Part shown: in pieces, positions 24,801 through 35,466 of the stretch
Numbering within the stretch: position 1 is the stretch's first letter
Layout of the letters: each line of letters begins with the position of its first letter
Source: Polytrichum commune
Taxonomy: Eukaryota > Streptophyta > Polytrichopsida > Polytrichales > Polytrichaceae
DNA length: 64,000 bases
Assembly (NCBI GenBank): GCA_950295325.1
Contig: OX485808.1
Location: 30,402,527 to 30,466,526, forward strand
Direction: 5' to 3'
Notes under the pieces: generated by a model
Database searches by the model: none
Seen by the model: only the letters and a program-made list of their open reading frames with translations
Told to the model about the DNA's origin: nothing
Made by a program: the position numbers and the translations under genes

Positions 24801-25870
24801 ACCTGGCCCCACCTTCTATCAACATGTGAACACCCATACTTAAAAGGCCTAAGAATCGCCTCGGGGGGGGGGGGGTAGTCATTGGTTGGAGTAGCAATAT
24901 ACGTGCGAACAAATGATAGGGTATTTTAAAAATATGGGGGCAAAAAATTATAAATGGACTTAAGAGTAATATAGGGTATCAAAAATGACACTGGACATCT
25001 TTAAAGTACTATAGGGTATGGAATAATAGGTGATTTGGAATTATAAGTAATGCAAGCCATTTTTCTATTAACCCAAAGTAGAAATTTACATAATGATAGC
25101 ATGTGAAAAAAAAAAAAAATTGAAAGTAATACCCCCCTATAAAATAGTGGTTGTTCGCACCTATATCCTTAATTTTTTAACACACTGCCCCCCCCCCCCC
25201 GAGAGAATCGCACGACACAATAAAGGAGTACACCTCATTACCCAAACACTATAAGCTAACAAAAACACCTGGTTCTTCACACTAACCAATGCAGGCAACC
25301 TTAACAACAAACCACCCAAACAAACAATCCTAGACTAGCTCTTTAAATGTACATGTTCCCAAATAATATGCCTATGCTAGCCAAATTACGACCAAACATT
25401 CTATGCATAATCGGCATCCCGAACCACACACAAATACCAATATCACCCTCCCCCACACTCACAATCCAACTCATTGAATTCACATATAGCCACGATAGAT
25501 ACCCCGATCATGCCGTCACACACAAACACACTAAATACAACCCTCTAATCAAAACCTTACAAAACAATGGATGGAAAACCAACTTCCTCATTATCATCAC
25601 AACTGGAGTTAGAGGCACCATACACAAACACTCCATTAACAAACTTAACAATTTAAAACTCCCAAAACCAACCATTAAAACCCTCATGAAGAAAATACAC
25701 CAGAATGCCATCAAATACCTTACAAATCTCGTCCTAAACACAAGAAAACTTGAAAACAAACAAGCACCCGTTGCCCCCCACCCCCACCCCCAAACACGCA
25801 CACAATGAAATGGGAAAACATATACAAACACATGAGCCCACTCACGGACAACCGTGATCAACACTAGGTT
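21869..25870 (+). pseudogene. Degenerate A/C-rich retroelement ORF(s): endonuclease-like, RNase H, zinc-finger, C-terminal domain
   Basis: The plus strand is strikingly A/C-rich for 4 kb and encodes interrupted protein blocks in consistent order. Near 22,100-22,230 lies HLIQEIQSHIETLVNQHP with TCDLIG, resembling the GDFN region of an AP-type endonuclease. At 23,440-23,625 comes a conserved block (FGFLGHVKSSRWEGIGLAYP, AIHWARMAAKED). At ~24,010-24,430 is an RNase H-like domain ending VRAHSGNTGNEIADTLANKG. At 24,760-24,850 a zinc finger-like C-x2-C ... H-x4-C follows. At 25,347-25,808 is an open 153-codon C-terminal segment. Stops and frameshifts break the rest, and a catalytic Asp of RNase H looks changed (IFTNNLN). 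No YxDD reverse-transcriptase motif was seen. A 344-bp element interrupts it at 24,860. Confidence 0.75.
24852..25211. mobile_element. Poly-G-ended inverted-repeat element, 344 bp, inserted in the retroelement, 8-bp target-site duplication
   Basis: The element proper is 24,860-25,203. It starts CTCGGGGGG (G13) and ends (C14)GAG, with further inverted homology inside (GTGCGAACAA against TTGTTCGCAC). AGAATCGC flanks it on both sides (24,852-24,859 and 25,204-25,211). Removing it rejoins the retroelement reading KGLRIA to ARHNKG. No coding sequence lies inside. Confidence 0.88.
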
Positions 25871-26231
25871 TACGGGCTCACATTCATGCCAACACCTAGC
25901 TACGGGCGTTACTTTTTCTTTTTCTTTTTGTGTTGTTGAATTTGGAATATGTGCGTAGTATATAGAGATCTTTAGATGCTTTGTAATGTACACAATTAAG
26001 AGGGCCTATGTGATCCCTTAAAATGAAAAATAAATTTCACTTTGATCTTTGATAAGTTTCTCTTCTCAACCCCGCTTTTGAAACTTTAAATGATAATGCT
26101 TGTGATAACGCAATTGTTAACTGGATGAGATAGTTCCCATTTGATCCAACGGCCAAACTTGCATGTGGATTGCAAAGTGCCCACACTAGGGCCACTTTTC
26201 CTTGGGACCACTACACCAATTAAGAAATCTA

Positions 26232-27007
26232 GTGTCACATGCTATTTAGAGTTACTCGACGCTCTAAGTTGTTACAAAGAGTGGATGATTTTCGCAGGTA
26301 AAGTCGTTTATGTTTAGCATTGTCCAAACAACTTAGTTGAGCTTTGCTACATAGATTATCCCAATTAGTGCGTGTTATTATTTGAAATCACGCAGTGCAA
26401 TAACAACTTACTCATGAATTTGATATTCACTAACGAAAGTTCAATACTGTTGTTCAGATAGAATATTGCAATCTCATTAAATTATTATGGCATTACGTAA
26501 CTCCGCATAGGGACCCACACTAATTGGGATAACTAGTGTGGTAGGAAAGGAATTGTATCGTAAACATTTAATAGCCTGCATGACTCTGAATAGTATGGGA
26601 CATTAAAAAAATTCATAAAGGGTGCAGGGACTCCAACAAGGCGAAGCCGCGTTTATTCCATTTGCATAAGTTAAGGATTGGAACCTTCTTCCGAATTGGC
26701 TTGGTGGGTTTGAGTGCGCAAGGTAACAAGGGCACTTGCTTGGCCCTGCTTCATCGGCGCTCGTGTCCCCAATTTTTTCCTGATGGGGGAGGTTATATAT
26801 TATATAAGCACCGAATTCCAATGCACCTCAAGTGGGTATCTTCTATTGTCCGTATCTTCTATTGTCCCGGTGTTGCACCAATTGTGCTACCTTGTGATCT
26901 TGCTTTCGGGTGCTAATAAGTTCCGACAATTTCATCGTGCTGGGGAGAAGGTGTCAAGGGTGGTTAAAAATATGTGGAGGACGGGGTCCACCCAACCACA
27001 TCGTCAA
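26232..27007 (+). repeat. Dispersed ~780-bp repeat family B, copy 1 (contains a nested MITE)
   Basis: It matches 31,849-32,660 in the same orientation through GTTACAAAGAGTGGA, GCTTTGCTACATAGATTATC, CATTTGCATAAGT, GCTTGGTGGGTTTGAGTG, CGGCGCTCGTGTCCCC and GGGTCCACCCAA. The two copies are clearly diverged, with indels. No protein-coding content was recognised. Confidence 0.75.
26356..26532. mobile_element. MITE family C, copy 1 (~177 bp)
   Basis: The terminal inverted repeat pairs TTATCCCAATTAGTGCGTGT with ACCCACACTAATTGGGATAA. Inner palindromic parts include the GTCACGCA/TGCATTACG words. The copies at 29,425 and 31,976 share the same ends. Confidence 0.75.
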
Positions 27008-27184
27008 CTTGTGCACATCTGGCTGTCTTGAAAGTTGTGACTTTTCAAGTGGAGTGTAATACATTAGCGTAACCCTTAAGGTATGCATCGTGCAATGTCT
27101 AGGGAACACCAAAGTAAAACCGGCGTCCATGATTTAAGAATAATCTAATATTCAAGAACATAGTTATATCTCTAGGTAACCGTA

Positions 27185-27338
27185 CATAGAGGGCTCCCTA
27201 TTCTGACAGAAGTTCATTAATTTCCTTCAAAATTTGCCGGGTATAGTATGATGCTCACATTCAACACGGCCCACTTGTATCCCACGTGGTAACTACATTC
27301 CGGCACATGTAAAGATGAAAGAGGGAGCCCTCTATAGT
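27185..27338. mobile_element. Short MITE with ATAGAGGGCTCCCT termini (copy 2, inverted)
   Basis: The ends CATAGAGGGCTCCCTATTCT and AGAGGGAGCCCTCTATAG are near-perfect inverted repeats. The whole element is the reverse complement of 19,375-19,523 with moderate divergence. Confidence 0.7.
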
Positions 27339-29424
27339 ATGTGTGACAATATTGGGCACCTTGCTTTGTTGTTCATTGTATTTGAGTTTCTTCCTTGTTT
27401 TAGAATGTAGTACTACGTAGTCTCGAGTTTTTCTTCCAACTGGACCATCAAGTGGATATTAACTTCCGTCAATCATAAGCCATCATAGTCCGTTACTTTG
27501 GTTGTATTATAATTTATAAACTCCATTCATTGGGTGGAAACTCTTACGAAGACAAAGAATAATGAAACCCTGACATATAAACAGTTGGGGGTGATGATTT
27601 TACAACTGACTTCAATTATTCTTGAATTCTTCATGTAAATTCAATAATTATACATCCATTATTCTTTACTAAAATGCAAGGTATGTGAATAGTCATATCT
27701 ACTCCCCTTATTTCCATGATATTTTATATATACCACTTACGTAATTTGATGATGTTATGTCAAATACTACATTACATGCATAAATGTTTCACACACCTAG
27801 AGCACTATTTTACGTTTTTTTACCCTTAATTAATATACAAAATCCTATATTTTATCACACGTAGTTTGTACTTTATTTTTTTGCTAGTGCCCCCCTACTT
27901 TGAACTACGTGCTTTCAATATTTGATTGATGTTGTCAAAAGCAATGCTATGTAAAAGTTATGCATTGTTTTGATAGTTTCACAATGATAGAAAATTTGGA
28001 ATTAGTTATAATTTGGGTTAAAAGACACAAATTGGGTGCCCTTGGATACAAACACATACCTTGTATTTTGATCATTTATGTCAAATGTGAGATTTGATAA
28101 AAAAATCAAGATAAAAAATTATCCCTTCCCCGTGGAATACAATAGTTTACAAAAGCAAAGCACATAAACCAAACGTATTTGGTGAGGTTTGTAGAATTTG
28201 TGTATTTGGCCATATATTTTGCCCTAAGTTCTTCATCATGACCACGTGATCACACCTCGGTCGATGTTAAACACAAGCAACAAACATTACAAATAATGTG
28301 GAAAATTCTTCAAAGTAATAATTCTCCAAAAATCATTCTACGAGATTTCTCATTTAAAAAAATCCAAGGCTTTGAATTGTGAAAAAAGAAATAAAATCCT
28401 ACATGATAAGAAAAAGCTCTTCAAATTTGGAGATCATTCTCCAACCCACATTACATTTTCCAACCACTAATTCCTCCCTACTCACTTGACCTAAGTCATG
28501 TCCATAAGATAGTAGCCATTCACCCTAACTACATGGACACTTCTTAGTCACCGCTGGGCGTTTTCCGAATCTATGATGTCTACTTTACCAAAATGGACAC
28601 ATCAATAGGTGAGGTCAGCCTTGCGTTGTGCTACACGACAATTTTGACAAGGCTTTATTCTAAGCAGTTGCCTTCCGTAATGGCAAACAACATATCTTGC
28701 AAAAAGAATGGGAATCATGTCAAAGGAAGTTGCCCGCACTTAATCTACAAATAATTTATTTTTCATTTATCAAGTGTGAATCTTTAAATCGTGAATAATC
28801 GATCAATAAATACCTTCAAAATTTGTAGAATTTTGTTCAACCCACTATAGGGTGATGTTCCGGAGCATCTACCAAAGTGGAGGGTGAAAACACTGATTGC
28901 TATATAGAGCTTGAGTGTTTCTATATTTAGTCAAATCAATGCCTACATCACACATAGAGACTCCAAATTAACATGAATACATTAATGTAGGATGAAGCAA
29001 CATCAAATTTGTAGAAAGTAAGTTTTTATCAATGTCTAGTCCGTATCATTCGGGTATCTAAGGTAGACATGCCTAATTCAATTACTTATGCTAATCAAAC
29101 ACTTGTATTTCAATAGTACATGGTTTGGTGTGATTTTCTGAACATATACCAAAAAGAGGTATGTATGAATGGGACTGATGTTCAAAATATGATATCCATT
29201 TTAGGCTCCAAAACTAAACATAATTTTGGGGAAGGGGATACATATGATCATTTAGGAGCCATTTAACAAGTGCAAAAATCCTCACTTTGATAATAAATAA
29301 GATATTCACACAAGCTCCAAATATTACGAGGAAAGTGGTCCATGGCCTTGATTTAGACTTGCTAAACCATCTCATAGGTACTAATCGCGTGTTTCATATC
29401 CTAGGAGAAGTGGGCTAGACTGAT
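27339..29424. other. AT-rich intergenic stretch; no gene recognised
   Basis: The segment 27,790-27,905 is loosely similar to 18,370-18,490 (TTTTATCRCACGT-x-GTTT, TTTTTGCYAGTG-x-CCCC), probably another short dispersed repeat. Otherwise nothing supportable was found. Confidence 0.4.
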
Positions 29425-29616
29425 TCATCCCAATTAGTGCGTGTTATTATTCGGAGTCACGCATTACTTAATGAGAACGTAGCATTTTACCAAGCAAAGT
29501 CATTTATATAGCCTATAATATCCAATTGAACTTTCGTTAAGGAACATTGAACTCCCGAGTAAGACGTTATTGCACCGTGTAACTCCCCGAGTAGTGACAC
29601 GCACTAGTTGGGATAA
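29425..29616. mobile_element. MITE family C, copy 2 (~192 bp)
   Basis: The ends TCATCCCAATTAGTGCGTG and CACGCACTAGTTGGGATAA are inverted repeats shared with the copies at 26,356 and 31,976. The interior is palindromic. Confidence 0.75.
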
Positions 29617-29789
29617 TCAAGTGTGGTTGGAAAAAAGTAAGCATTTAAAGCCCACCTATCTTAATTAGTGTGACACTTAAGTCCCTCCGCACTCAACTAA
29701 TAACCTAAGTCATGTCGATGATTATTACTAAGTAGCTGACTACGTGGCCACTCCCCAGTCGCCGTTGGGCGCAAGCAACAACAAAGGTC

Positions 29790-30054
29790 CTAGAAAGTAA
29801 CGGATGAACTACACGTCCCCCACCCCGCTGACGTCATCCGGCGCCCGGCTCCCCCTTCCTCCCACCTTCCTTCCCGACGTACCACTTGACCTCCCCGTGC
29901 CCGGGCCGCGCCGCCCGACCCGCTCCTCTGCGTCCCCGTCGTCTCCCACCCGGCCCGGCCCGTCCCTGGCGTCCTTCCTCCACAACACCCACACAGGGAA
30001 GCACAAGCCCAGCAGCTTCCATAGCCCCCGTCGCCTCTCAACTTGGAGCCCTCT
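29790..30054 (+). promoter_or_regulatory. GC-rich block with a TGACGTCA site; possible promoter or 5' end region
   Basis: A sharp rise in G+C from about 29,810 contrasts with the AT-rich surroundings. A perfect TGACGTCA palindrome (bZIP/CRE-type core) lies at 29,829-29,836, and C-rich CCTTCC stretches follow. A pyrimidine CTCTCT tract, common in plant 5' leaders, follows at 30,067-30,088. Long open frames exist on both strands because of the composition and have no recognisable motif. A promoter role is inferred from composition only. No convincing downstream coding sequence was found. Confidence 0.35.
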
Positions 30055-30728
30055 CGCAGAACCATTTCTCTCTCTCTCTCTCTCTCGTGCTCGTGTGTCC
30101 GCCATTTGCAGTGGAGCCCAGTTGAATCACAACTTGTTCCCACCTCCCCCGCATCAACGTTTCAAGCTTTTCGGGCAGGAATTTGGTGTCTTGTGGAGGT
30201 TGGGGCGCTCCTTGGAAGTGGAGGGAAGTGGAGGGGAGGGATATGTTGTGGTGGCGATGTCGTGGTCAGTGATCGACAATGGGAGCGTTTGGAGTGGTGG
30301 TGAGTGATCCCACCCTTGGAGACAGAAAGAATGTTTGCAGATTTGAACGTGTGGAAGGTTTGGGATGTGTTGATGGTTTTCTGTGGAGTTTGGAGTGCTG
30401 TTGGCTTGTGTTTGAGTTGCGATCAGTTGAGAGTTTAGCTTTAAAATTCAATTTTAGATTTGGGTGTGTGGGCTTCGCGGCCTTTTGGGCTGATTCTTTG
30501 TTGTTGAGATGGGGAGGACATCCTCTGGGCCGGTCTTCAGCTTTCTCTGTTTTGTGTTGTTTTGTGTTGTTTTGTTTTATTTTGTTTTGTTTCATGTTAG
30601 TTTAGCGAAGGTGTCTTCGTTTTCGGTACGTTGTTGCATTTCTGGGTGTCCAAAGGGTTCCATCTCGAGTTCACAGTAGTTATGTGATGTGTGAGTGGTT
30701 GTTGTTGTTGTTAATGGGATGTTGCAGA
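30055..30728 (+). repeat. Tandem duplication, unit 1 (~670 bp)
   Basis: It begins ACCATTTCTCTCTCTCTC and runs through TTTGCAGTGGAGCCCAGTTG, GATCGACAATGGGAGCGTTT, a GTTTTG-rich stretch and GGTGTCTTCGTTTTCGGTAC. The next unit repeats all of this in the same order. A GTGAGT following GGTG near 30,299 could be a splice donor of a leader exon. Confidence 0.9.
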
Positions 30729-31378
30729 ACACCATTTCTCTCTCTCTCTCGTGCTCGTGTGTACGCTATTTGCAGTGGAGCCCAGTTGAATCACATTTTG
30801 TTCCCACCTCCCCCGCATCAACGTTTCAAGATTTTGGGGCAGGAATTTGGTGTTTTGTACAGGTTGGGGCGCTCCTTGGAAGGGGAGGGAAGTGGAGGGG
30901 AGGGATATGTTGCGGTGGCGATGTTGTGGTCAGTTATCGACAGTGGGAGCGTTTGGGAGTTGTGGTGAGTGATCCCACCTTGGAGACAGAAAGAATGTTT
31001 GCAGATTTCAACGTGTCGAAGGTTTGGGATGTGTTGATGGTTGTCTGTGGAGTTTGAAGTGTTGTTGGCTTGTGTTTGAGTTGCGATCAGTTGAGGGTTT
31101 AGCTTTAAAATTCAATTTCAGATTTGGGTGTGTGGGCTTCGCGGCCTTTTGGGCTGATTCTTTGTTGTTGAGATGGGGAGGATATCCTCTGGGCCGGTCT
31201 TTAGCTTTCTCTGTTTTGTGTTGTTTTGTTTTGTTTTGTTATGTTTTGGTTCATGTGAGTTTAGCGAAGGTGTCTTCGTTTTCGGTACGTTGTTGCATTT
31301 CTGGGTGTCCAAAGGGTTCCATCTCGAGTTCACAGTTATGTGATGTGTGAGTTGTTGTTGATGTTGATGGAATGTTGC
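30729..31378 (+). repeat. Tandem duplication, unit 2 (~650 bp)
   Basis: This is a direct head-to-tail copy of the preceding unit with about 5 percent difference and small indels, ending near GTGATGTGTGAGTTGTTGTTG. No open frame is conserved in phase between the two units, which argues against a coding role. Confidence 0.9.
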
Positions 31379-31848
31379 TAATGTATTGTTGAAATTGTAC
31401 TGATGGTTAACAACTTTTCCAACCAGCCAGAGGATATGAAACACATAATTTGTATAAAATCCTGATGGAGGCCACAGTCACTTTTCTCGTAGGTTTTGGA
31501 GTTCTTATGAATATTTCATCCATTACGGAAGTGAAGATTCTTGTACTCATTAAATGGCCATATGGGATGTCTGACATCTATCTAACCTAGAATCTGTTTT
31601 TAATTCATTCTTCATGAATGTTCCAATTGGTTTCATGTATATGAAGAATGGGTTTAACTTCATAAATAGTCAACTTTGATTTTTATTTATTTTTTGCTGA
31701 AAAGGCCATCCAAATTTCTCAATCCCTATCGATGACATCCAGAGGCTCAAAAAATGGGATCTCTTACACGTATAAGGGTCAAGGGAAGTGGGCTTACTTC
31801 AATTACGTATCTTAATCGAACATTCAATCAAACTTTTCCTTGGGAAAA

Positions 31849-32660
31849 TGGTGTCACTTGCCATTCAGAACTACTCATTGCTCTAAATTGTTACAAAGAG
31901 TGGAAGGTTTCCGCAAGTAAAGTCGTTAATGTTTTTACATTGTGCAAACACCTTATTTGAGCTTTGCTACATAGATTATCCCCAATCAGTGCATGCGACT
32001 ATTCGAAATTACACAGTGCAATTACATCTTACTCGGGAGTTTACTTTTTACTAAAGAAAGTTCAATACAATAAGTTGTTCAAACATTATAGAACATAAAT
32101 GACTTTGCTCAGTAGAATATTGCAATCGCATTAAATAGTTATAGCATTACGTAATTCCGCATACTAACACACAGTAATTGCGATAACCAGTGTGGTAAGA
32201 AAGGAATTATATTTTGAACATTTTATAGCCTTGCATGACTCTGAATAGTATGGTACACTTAAAAACCCATAAACGGTGCAGGGACCACCAAGCCGCATTT
32301 GTTCCATTTGCATAAGTGAAGGAACGTGATCTTCTTCCGCAGTGGCTTGGTGGGTTTGAGTGGGCAAGGTAGCAGGGGCGCTTGCTTGGCCCTACTTCGT
32401 CGGCGCTCGTGTCCCCAAAATTTTCCTAATGGGGGGAGGTTATAGATTCTATAAGCTAAGAATTTCGACACACTCAAAGCGGGTCCTGCCACTCTTGTGT
32501 TATCCTGGTATTGCACTACTAATTGTGCTACCTTGTGAGCTTGCTTTCCGGTGCGAATAAGCTTAATAAGTACCGACAATTTCATTGTGTGTTGGGAGAA
32601 GGTGTCAAGGGTTGTTAAAACTATGTGGCGGACGAGGGTCCACCCAAGCACATTGTCAAC
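31849..32660 (+). repeat. Dispersed repeat family B, copy 2 (contains a nested MITE)
   Basis: It is collinear with 26,232-27,007. It carries the same family C MITE at the equivalent position, so the MITE was in place before the family B sequence was copied. Confidence 0.75.
31976..32186. mobile_element. MITE family C, copy 3 (~211 bp)
   Basis: Degenerate ends TTATCCCCAATCAGTGCATG and ACACAGTAATTGCGATAAC correspond to the family C termini. It lies at the same place within repeat B as copy 1. Confidence 0.6.
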
Positions 32661-33637
32661 CAAGGAGCCCTCGGCCCAAGTCGTGGGGCCCCACGATGAA
32701 TAATAAAAACCCCCCAAAAAATGGTGGTCTATGAATGACACACTTCAAAACTTTAAAACATTAATCACTTTGATTCCAAAATTAACAAGGCGAACTCTAA
32801 TGGTTGTTAGATTGAATTTGGCCAGATTTAGTTATTATTATACACAGAAGCAGATTGGTGATATAAAGAAACCCAATGATGTAAAGAAACCCATTCAAGA
32901 TCAAGTCCATCTTATGGCAACCAAATAAACAATTTGGCCAGTTGTTGTACAAGAATGTTCTACTAGGTGTAAGACAGAAATACAAAGAACGGTGGAATTA
33001 AACTGATTTGGCCAGAAAGTGTGGCTTGAAATTTGTGCAAGATTTCTTCAATGATGGAGTAGAGGAAATGACGAGGAATGCAAGTTGTTCGTAATTTTAT
33101 TCCCTTTAAATAATTAGTTAGATTTTTTCAAAGAGGCAAGCAAATCAAACTCCGTACTTGTATAATAGGGTCTCCCCAATTTGAGCATCAAAATTTGGTC
33201 TATGTTGTTGTTGGGTTGCATTTGTCAACATTTGTGATCTTCAGGATTTGAGTTATATGTGAAGTCGAAGATCATTTGTTGTGGTTTGGTTGATTTGGTT
33301 GTGGTGCGGTGCGGTGATCAATCTTTAGAGTTGGACTTGTACATGGAGGTGAGTGTGGAAAGGAAAGCGCATTGTGTTGGCAAGGTTGGAGAGGACTGCC
33401 AATGTGCTCTCGACCGGAACGGGGGTGGATGTGTAGGTTGTTGTGCTCTACACGAGTTGACGGTCTCATGCACTTATATGTCTCAAATGGTTGTGGTTAC
33501 ATGTATTGTTACAAACGTTGAATTTCTTCGAGCATCGGGTGGGGGATGGGGTCCTTAGAAGTTGCTTGTTGATGATGTGCGTCTGTTTCTAATGGAGTTG
33601 GCATGTCAAGGTTTATGAACCAATATGAGGAAGTTTT
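32661..33637. other. Intergenic stretch; no gene recognised
   Basis: A G/T-rich open frame of 99 codons at 33,259-33,558 has no recognisable motif and is not called as a gene. Confidence 0.4.
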
Positions 33638-34270
33638 AGGGTTCTTTGAGTGGAAGTGGATGTGCCAAGATCCTTGTATGACATGACTTAGGGGGGGGTT
33701 TCATCTCTGTTTTTTAAAACCGTAGTTACTCTTGCCTTTGAGTATATGTGATACTCTTCTTTCTCTCTATTATGGCAGTACAAAAGTGTCCGAGGGGGTT
33801 TAGATCATTTCATGCGAGGACAAAGACCTAGTCTTCCCAAAGTTGTAAGGGGAGCGAGGAAACGGGCTCCCCTACTTTTTTACTCACATGTAGATGATTC
33901 GAAATTATTCCATGATTTGAACACTCAAATTGTATACTTCAAGTCTGCTTCCACACACCTAAGCGAGGACTTCAAGCCTGGAGGACAATTCCTATAGAAA
34001 ATGTCATATCTCGAAATCATCGCACTGCAGTCACTTTAAAAATTAGTAGTGATGAGGACATGGTTCACAAGGCTATAGATAGAGTAGCGTGTCGATGGGA
34101 AGATTGTATTGCTTTTCTTATAGAATGATTGATTGCAATGATTGAGGCTATGTAAATTTGTTTTTAATGTCTTCCTGATGTGGGTTTCACAAATCCTTCT
34201 TTGGTTTATTGAATTCGTGATGGCTGACATGTACTTTCAAGAGCTGATATCATTGGTTGTGCAGGAAGCC
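33638..34270 (+). pseudogene. Unrecognised duplicated pseudogene fragment, copy 1
   Basis: It shares with 35,467-36,100 the DNA stretch AGGGTTCTTTGAGTGGAAG and the frame blocks KRAPLLF, DLNTQIVYFKSASTHLSE, DFKPGGQF and YLEIIAL. Stops and indels interrupt the frame (for example after GGQF). The presence of the same peptide blocks in two diverged copies suggests a former coding sequence. The protein family was not recognised. Confidence 0.5.
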
Positions 34271-35466
34271 AACAATGAAATAGCATGAATTGAAATGGTC
34301 CAAGTTTGAAGCAATTTGATACTTTCTTGCGTTTAGTGAAAAGGGATTTCTTTTGATTACATAAGAGACTACTCGTGAGGCCTTTTCCGTCGAGCAACGC
34401 TGGTCATGACCACGGGTTAAAGTGACTAGTTTGGATTGCCTCTCAGGTTGATGATGATGGTTTGGCAACCTGCAAAAATATAGAGAAAAATCTGTTCTTG
34501 TACGATGTTTAATCGGAAATCTACTATCGGAGCACTTTGTTTGTCATCGGTGCGGGTGGCCTTGGAAATGCAGTTTGGGCTACAACTCGTGGGCTCAGGT
34601 GGGTTTTGTTCTTGTGTGGATTTAGTGTAGCTTGGTGAGGGCTGTGGAGTAAGCAAATATGAATCTGGGGTTGGTGTGTTTTGTTATGTGGTCGGGTTGG
34701 GGTGGAGCTTCTATAGGGATGAATGAAGGAAAGGTCGTATCTAATGGGGTTTTGGTCAACGCCAAGAAAAATGTTTTGTAAGTGTCTTGAAAAAGTTGGG
34801 ATCTACTTGGTTTCTTGTTAATTGTTTAGACATTTGTAGAGAGGATGTATGCTTTGTTGGTAGAAATTTGCATTCTAAACGCCTACTCGCTATAATCATG
34901 CGTTGAGTCCATTTTCTTTGCCCAAAGGCAGACTTTTCAAATTGTTTTTTGTTCTTGCTTACAGTAATGTGACAGTTCCCTGGGGCCATTCATCGTAGCA
35001 ACGCCTAGTCAATACCTATCTGTTTTAAAGCTTTCCTCGCAAGTGACTGCAAGCGTGTATGTAGGAAGTTCAAAGCGGATTGCAGACTCCTGAAGAAAGT
35101 GATTTTATGGACATTTGTGAATTTTGTGTCTCCCTAATTTTGTTACTTCATCTAATGCTCGTAACTTAATTGTGTTCTTGATTGAGTTGTGGCCATGGCC
35201 AGTCAGTGACACGTGGAGTATGAAGCATGTTGTTGAGTAGACTTGATTCGATTGAATGTATTTGAATCCACTGCACTGTGAATTGTGTAAGATAGGACAC
35301 TGATTTGTTACAAGGATCTTCGAAATTGTACAATCCATAGCATGTTTGGAAGCTCACACCTCTACAATTTAGTTTGTTCCTCTCAACCTTGAACCGTTTA
35401 TTGTTCACTTGGTTTTTTTTTATAAGTGTGTTGTATTGACATGAAATCAATCAACTCTAGGGCGTT
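34271..35466. other. Degenerate duplicated sequence; no gene recognised
   Basis: The part near 34,815-34,985 (TTTAGACATTTGTAGAGA, AATTTGCATTCT, GCCCAAAGGCA) is similar to 37,738-37,890, so it belongs to the same duplicated degenerate tract as the flanking fragments. Confidence 0.45.

Noticed and set aside
25508-25993. 161-codon minus-strand frame
   Set aside because: It is antisense to the conserved C-terminal segment of the retroelement, with composition-driven hydrophobicity and no family match.
29804-30307. 167-codon proline/serine-rich open frame as a gene
   Set aside because: Open frames occur on both strands because of the GC-rich composition. The frame is not conserved in the tandem duplicate and has no recognised domain.
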